Of a stretch of DNA of 13,593 nt, positions 11,994 through 13,593 are shown piece by piece. Origin of the DNA: DATJFH01 sp035495815 (GTDB lineage: Bacteria > Acidobacteriota > Terriglobia > Bryobacterales > Bryobacteraceae); contig DATJFH010000322.1 in assembly GCA_035495815.1 (NCBI GenBank), forward strand, positions 1 through 13,593, given 5' to 3'. Position 1 is the stretch's first letter. Each line of letters opens with the position of its first letter. Under the pieces are notes generated by a model. That model made no database searches. It had not been told where the DNA came from and was given only the letters and a program-made list of their open reading frames with translations. The position numbers and the translations under genes are program-made.

Positions 11994-13593
11994 ATGCGTC
12001 TCTCTCGAACGCTCGCCTGCGTGTTCCTCGCTGCCGGGTGCATGTATGGGCAAAACACCACCGGCACGATCCTCGGAGCCGTCCGCGATACCAGCGGCGC
12101 GGTCATCGCCGGGGCCAAGGTGCGTATTGCCAACGAAGCGACCAATATTGCGGTCAACCTCGTCACCAACGCCTCCGGCGACTTCGTGGCCACCAATCTT
12201 CCGGCCGCGAATTATTCGGTGCTGGCCGAATCGCCCGGCTTCCGCAAGACCCTGGTCGAACACGTGGCTCTTTCGTTGAACGCCACTCAGCGCCAGGATC
12301 TCACGCTGCAGGCCGGGACCATCGAGCAGGAAGTGACGGTCACCGCCGATACGCCGCTCATCGCTTCGGAAACGTCGTCGGTGTCAAGCACCGTCGACTC
12401 CCACGCGGTGCTCAACCTTCCGCTCGACGGCCGCACGCTCGACGCGCTGCTGCTGCTTACCGCGGGCAACACCTCCGACAGCGCCAGCAATCCGCGGCTG
12501 GCCGGCAACCTCTATTGGGGCGGCAACAATTACAGCGTTGACGGAGTGGCCTTCAACGACACGGGCAACGGCGGCGCCGCCTATTCCTACTCGACCCGGC
12601 TCACCACCGCGCCCTCGGTCGATACGGTGCAGGAAATTCGCGTGGAAAGCGTCAACGCCAAGGCCGAGAACGAAGGCTCGAACGCGATCCAGATGATCAC
12701 CCGCGCCGGCGGCAACCGCTTCCACCTCGCGCTCTACGAATATCATCGCGACCGCTTCCTGACGGCGAAGGATTTCTTCGCTACCGGCCTGCCAAAGCCC
12801 CAATTCAACCGCAACGAATTCGGCGCGACTCTCAATGGCCCGATTATCCGCAATCGTACATTCTTCTCCCTGAGTTACGAAGGATTGCGCCAGCGCACCG
12901 GCCGGCCCACCAACCTCAACGTACCCTCGAACGCGGTTCGCACCGGCAATTTCGGTCCGGCCGCAATCCGCGATCCGCTCTCGGATGCTCCTTTTCCGGA
13001 CAGCACGATTCCCGACAGCCGCATCGACCCGCGCTCGCGGAAGCTGCTCGGATTCATCGCCGCGCCCAACGTCCAGAGCGCCAGCTTCAATTATCTGAGC
13101 AACGTCCTCAATGTTTTCGACGTCAACCGCGGCGCGGCCCGCGTCGACGACCGGCCCACCGGGCGCGATTCGCTCTCGCTCAATTTGAACTATTCCATCG
13201 GCGATCCCTATTTTGTCTCCCGCGGCACTCCCGCCGCCTACGGCAACTGGTCCGACGCCGGTTATATCACCAAGAGCGGCAGCCTGAGCTGGACCCGGAC
13301 CGTCCGCGCCGATTCCATCAACGAAGCCCGCGTCTCCTACTTCAGCCATGCCAGCGTGCGGCTCGGCCAGAACCTGAACTTCGATCCCACCAGCATCTTC
13401 CCGGACCTGTTCAAGCCGCTGCCCATCGGCGGCCTGCCGACGCTCACCATCACCGGATACGGCGCGCTGCCCACCGACTACGGCGGGAGCGAGCGCTCGC
13501 CCCAGATCACCATCCAGCTCACCGATAACTACACCTTCCTCCGCCGCAATCACACTCTCAAGGCGGGCATCGATGTCGCGTTCGTCCGCGTGG
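11994..13593 (+). CDS. TonB-dependent-receptor-like outer membrane protein with carboxypeptidase-regulatory-like domain (partial, runs off right edge)
   Basis: 533 residues are visible of what is usually a protein of about 1,000 or more. It starts with a signal peptide (MRLSRTLACVFLAAGCMYGQ; cleavage probably after the Gln, although the AAGC also vaguely resembles a lipobox). A carboxypeptidase-regulatory-like beta-sandwich follows (about 22-105: GTILGAVRDTSGAVIAGAKV, SGDFVATNLPAANYSV), then a plug-like domain (about 115-240: VTVTADTPLI, NLPLDGRTLDALLLL, YSVDGVAFNDT, VQEIRVES, AIQMITRAGGN). The beginning of the barrel shows FNRNEFGATLNGPI and TFFSLSYEGLRQR. This family is strongly expanded in Acidobacteriota and is thought to take up large organic molecules through the outer membrane. 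The substrate is unknown; the upstream kdgK only hints at sugar-acid-containing polymers. The ATG at 11994 is chosen because it begins the signal peptide. Confidence 0.93.
   Translation, partial: MRLSRTLACVFLAAGCMYGQNTTGTILGAVRDTSGAVIAGAKVRIANEATNIAVNLVTNASGDFVATNLPAANYSVLAESPGFRKTLVEHVALSLNATQRQDLTLQAGTIEQEVTVTADTPLIASETSSVSSTVDSHAVLNLPLDGRTLDALLLLTAGNTSDSASNPRLAGNLYWGGNNYSVDGVAFNDTGNGGAAYSYSTRLTTAPSVDTVQEIRVESVNAKAENEGSNAIQMITRAGGNRFHLALYEYHRDRFLTAKDFFATGLPKPQFNRNEFGATLNGPIIRNRTFFSLSYEGLRQRTGRPTNLNVPSNAVRTGNFGPAAIRDPLSDAPFPDSTIPDSRIDPRSRKLLGFIAAPNVQSASFNYLSNVLNVFDVNRGAARVDDRPTGRDSLSLNLNYSIGDPYFVSRGTPAAYGNWSDAGYITKSGSLSWTRTVRADSINEARVSYFSHASVRLGQNLNFDPTSIFPDLFKPLPIGGLPTLTITGYGALPTDYGGSERSPQITIQLTDNYTFLRRNHTLKAGIDVAFVRV

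Noticed and set aside
12384..13553. Long minus-strand open frame (389 codons) opposite the receptor gene
   Set aside because: Translation looks orderly, but it is the complement of a receptor with unmistakable family motifs; a known artefact for this family in GC-rich genomes.
1..13593. CRISPR array, insertion sequence, prophage or toxin-antitoxin system
   Set aside because: No regular repeats, transposase or integrase motifs, or paired small toxin-like genes were seen on either strand.

Overview
The window is GC-rich, gene-dense bacterial DNA. It most likely comes from an acidobacterium of the Solibacter/Bryobacter type. The best pointer is the last gene, a large outer-membrane receptor with an N-terminal carboxypeptidase-regulatory-like domain, a family greatly expanded in that phylum. 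The mix of PAS/receiver hybrid kinases, an RsbRST module, a MocR-type regulator and a Rid-like repeat protein fits as well. The assignment is an inference from gene content; no rRNA is present.

Left part (1-5380, all minus strand): one tightly packed six-gene signalling operon, read from right to left. The order is rsbR, rsbS, rsbT, a SpoIIE-type phosphatase with its own RsbT-like ATPase domain, a hybrid histidine kinase with a C-terminal receiver, and a receiver-PAS-histidine kinase that runs off the left edge. rsbR/rsbS/rsbT are the parts of a stressosome: RsbR senses, RsbS holds RsbT, and RsbT is the switch kinase. The phosphatase should reset the STAS-domain proteins. No sigma-B, RsbU, RsbV or RsbW is present. 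The output appears to go to the two histidine kinases, one of which carries a decayed RsbT-like domain at its N-terminus. Genes overlap by 1, 4 or 20 bases or are separated by 7 to 19 bases. A candidate extended -10 promoter with a palindrome at the predicted start site lies just upstream of rsbR.

Middle (5381-6124): a tRNA-Leu(CAG) gene on the minus strand with an encoded CCA end, flanked by two stretches of about 330 bases in which no convincing protein gene is seen.

6125-9473 (minus strand): a vitamin B6 cluster, pdxR-pdxS-pdxT, followed by a low-molecular-weight protein tyrosine phosphatase-like gene. PdxS and PdxT form the PLP synthase (R5P + G3P + glutamine ammonia). PdxR is a MocR-type fusion of a GntR DNA-binding domain and a PLP-binding aminotransferase fold. 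Here it is the first gene of the same transcription unit, abutting pdxS.

9474-9677: a divergent control region with two candidate promoters. Each coincides with an inverted repeat: ATTGGA-N13-TCCAAT around the pdxR -35, and CGTTTGC-N7-GCAAACG around an extended -10 for the rightward genes.

9678-13593 (plus strand): an exported protein made of three tandem Rid/YjgF-like repeats, six bases upstream of a PfkB-family 2-keto-3-deoxygluconate kinase (kdgK). The TonB-dependent-receptor-like gene follows and continues past the right edge. The last genes suggest uptake and catabolism of sugar-acid-containing material, but the link between receptor and kinase is only positional.
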